From positions 372,001-436,000 of the forward strand of contig JAITYX010000139.1 of NCBI GenBank assembly GCA_021018815.1: DNA of 64,000 bases. Reading direction: 5' to 3'. Source of the stretch: Talinum fruticosum. Its lineage: Eukaryota; Streptophyta; Magnoliopsida; Caryophyllales; Talinaceae. Below, in pieces: positions 63,011 through 64,000 of the stretch. The notes beneath the pieces were generated by a model. The model was not told the DNA's origin, searched no databases, and worked only from the letters and a program-made list of their open reading frames with translations. How positions within the stretch are numbered: the stretch's first letter is position 1; each line of letters begins with the position of its first letter. A program made the translations under genes and the position numbers.

Positions 63011-64000
63011 GCTTGGAGAGAGAGTGGTAGGCTTTTTGTTCCTCTTTTGCTTTCCTCCATTTTCAGCGGGAGCTCGTGATAAATTAAGGGTTATAGAGGA
63101 GGTCGCTGGAAAAAAGTTTTTAACTGGGCAAGAGAGAGACAGAGAGAGAATGGAGGAATCAAAAGAGGAATGATTAGCATGTCTCACTTGCAAATTGCAA
63201 GTCTCAGAAATCATTAATTAGTTTTCCTGGACAGATTAGGGTTCCTAATTTTTGTGTTTATGTGGAGACAATCATGGACCCACCTATATTAATCTCCTTT
63301 TAATATAACCATTAAATTCTTTTTTAGTAAACAATACAATGTATTGTAATAAGTAAGCCATAAATTTCTTAGATAAACAGAAAAAAACATCCATAAGTAT
63401 ATTCCCTTTTATCATTATTGGTATACTTAGAATGGTTTGATTTGCGATTTCTTTTATTTTAGTTCTACTGATGTAATTAGATGGTCTCATTATAATCATC
63501 TTTCTCATTATTGTATTATTTTTCTGAAATTTAATAATGATAAAAAAATGATATACTAGATCACCGCTTATATTTCATCATAAAATAAGCTACATTATTA
63601 CACTTGGGTTAATAAACTCGAAATATTATATGCCTTTATAAACGTTTGCTGGTGTGCTCTCTCTCTCTCTTTGGTGTGTGTGTGTTTCTTTGCCCCTACA
63701 CTTCACTCTTTTTTATACTCTTTTCTTTGTTTGCATTCCTTTCTCCCCTATTGATTTCTTAGGGTTTTTCTTTTAAAAAACTTTCAAACTCCACATTTAA
63801 AAACCAATACAGACAATTAACTTACGTATATATCAACACAAATGGCTCACTAAACTACAACCTGAAAAATCACAAGTTTTATAAACAAAAGGCATGCATA
63901 CATATTATAAAAACCGTACCTTTAATATACGAATAATAATCCTCTAACTTTTGATATTAAAGGATTAGAGATAAAGAAAAATAAAGACTTATATTTGATA
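63011..64000. other. Intergenic, right end of window
   Basis: No gene supported. It contains a short CT/GT microsatellite at about 63656-63687. Confidence 0.5.

Noticed and set aside
1..64000. CRISPR arrays, bacterial operons, prophage or integrated virus
   Set aside because: Repeats are microsatellites, tandem duplications and plant transposon debris. Genes have introns and plant families; no viral gene was recognised.

Overview
The window is nuclear DNA from a flowering plant, most likely a eudicot. It has AT-rich intergenic sequence, GT-AG introns, GA/CT and TG microsatellites, retrotransposon debris, and nuclear genes for chloroplast proteins. Gene models were built by matching reading frames across GT-AG junctions and checking that exon lengths add up to whole codons.

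Left third (about 4.0-17.4 kb): a NAC transcription-factor cluster with four related copies. One is complete (4762-6094, +). One has a full NAC domain but an early stop (15866-16836, +). Two are degraded: 6569-7550 (+) and about 10478-11640 (-). Between them lie a small secreted cysteine-rich thionin-like gene (8752-9252, -), a two-domain ubiquitin-like gene (12914-13669, +) and a decayed LINE fragment (about 14.0-14.95 kb, -). The two forward NAC copies sit in a direct segmental duplication of about 2.2 kb that includes their 5' flanks.

Middle (18.3-34.2 kb): two nuclear genes for plastid proteins on the minus strand, a violaxanthin de-epoxidase-related protein (VDR) and the 12-coding-exon chloroplast translation initiation factor IF-2 (FUG1). 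Next come the 51-residue RNA polymerase subunit NRPB12 (36856-38328, +) and a CASP-like four-helix membrane protein (39319-41985, -).

Right third: a PrmC/HemK-type release-factor glutamine methyltransferase, probably organellar (46241-48928, +), and an 8-coding-exon membrane J-domain protein of the DNAJC14/Jiv90 type (50983-62686, -).

The most important technical observation is that several conserved single-copy genes (FUG1 three times, VDR once, DNAJC14-like three times, possibly the ubiquitin-like gene) are each broken by single-base gaps or gains. Most of the missing bases fall in G/C or T runs, and each gene resumes its frame right after. This looks more like residual assembly indels than loss of several conserved genes. 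No CRISPR array, tRNA or rRNA gene was seen. I did not find a clearly new biological system. The most unusual biology is the decaying NAC cluster and the complementary GA/CT tracts around CASPL exon 1.
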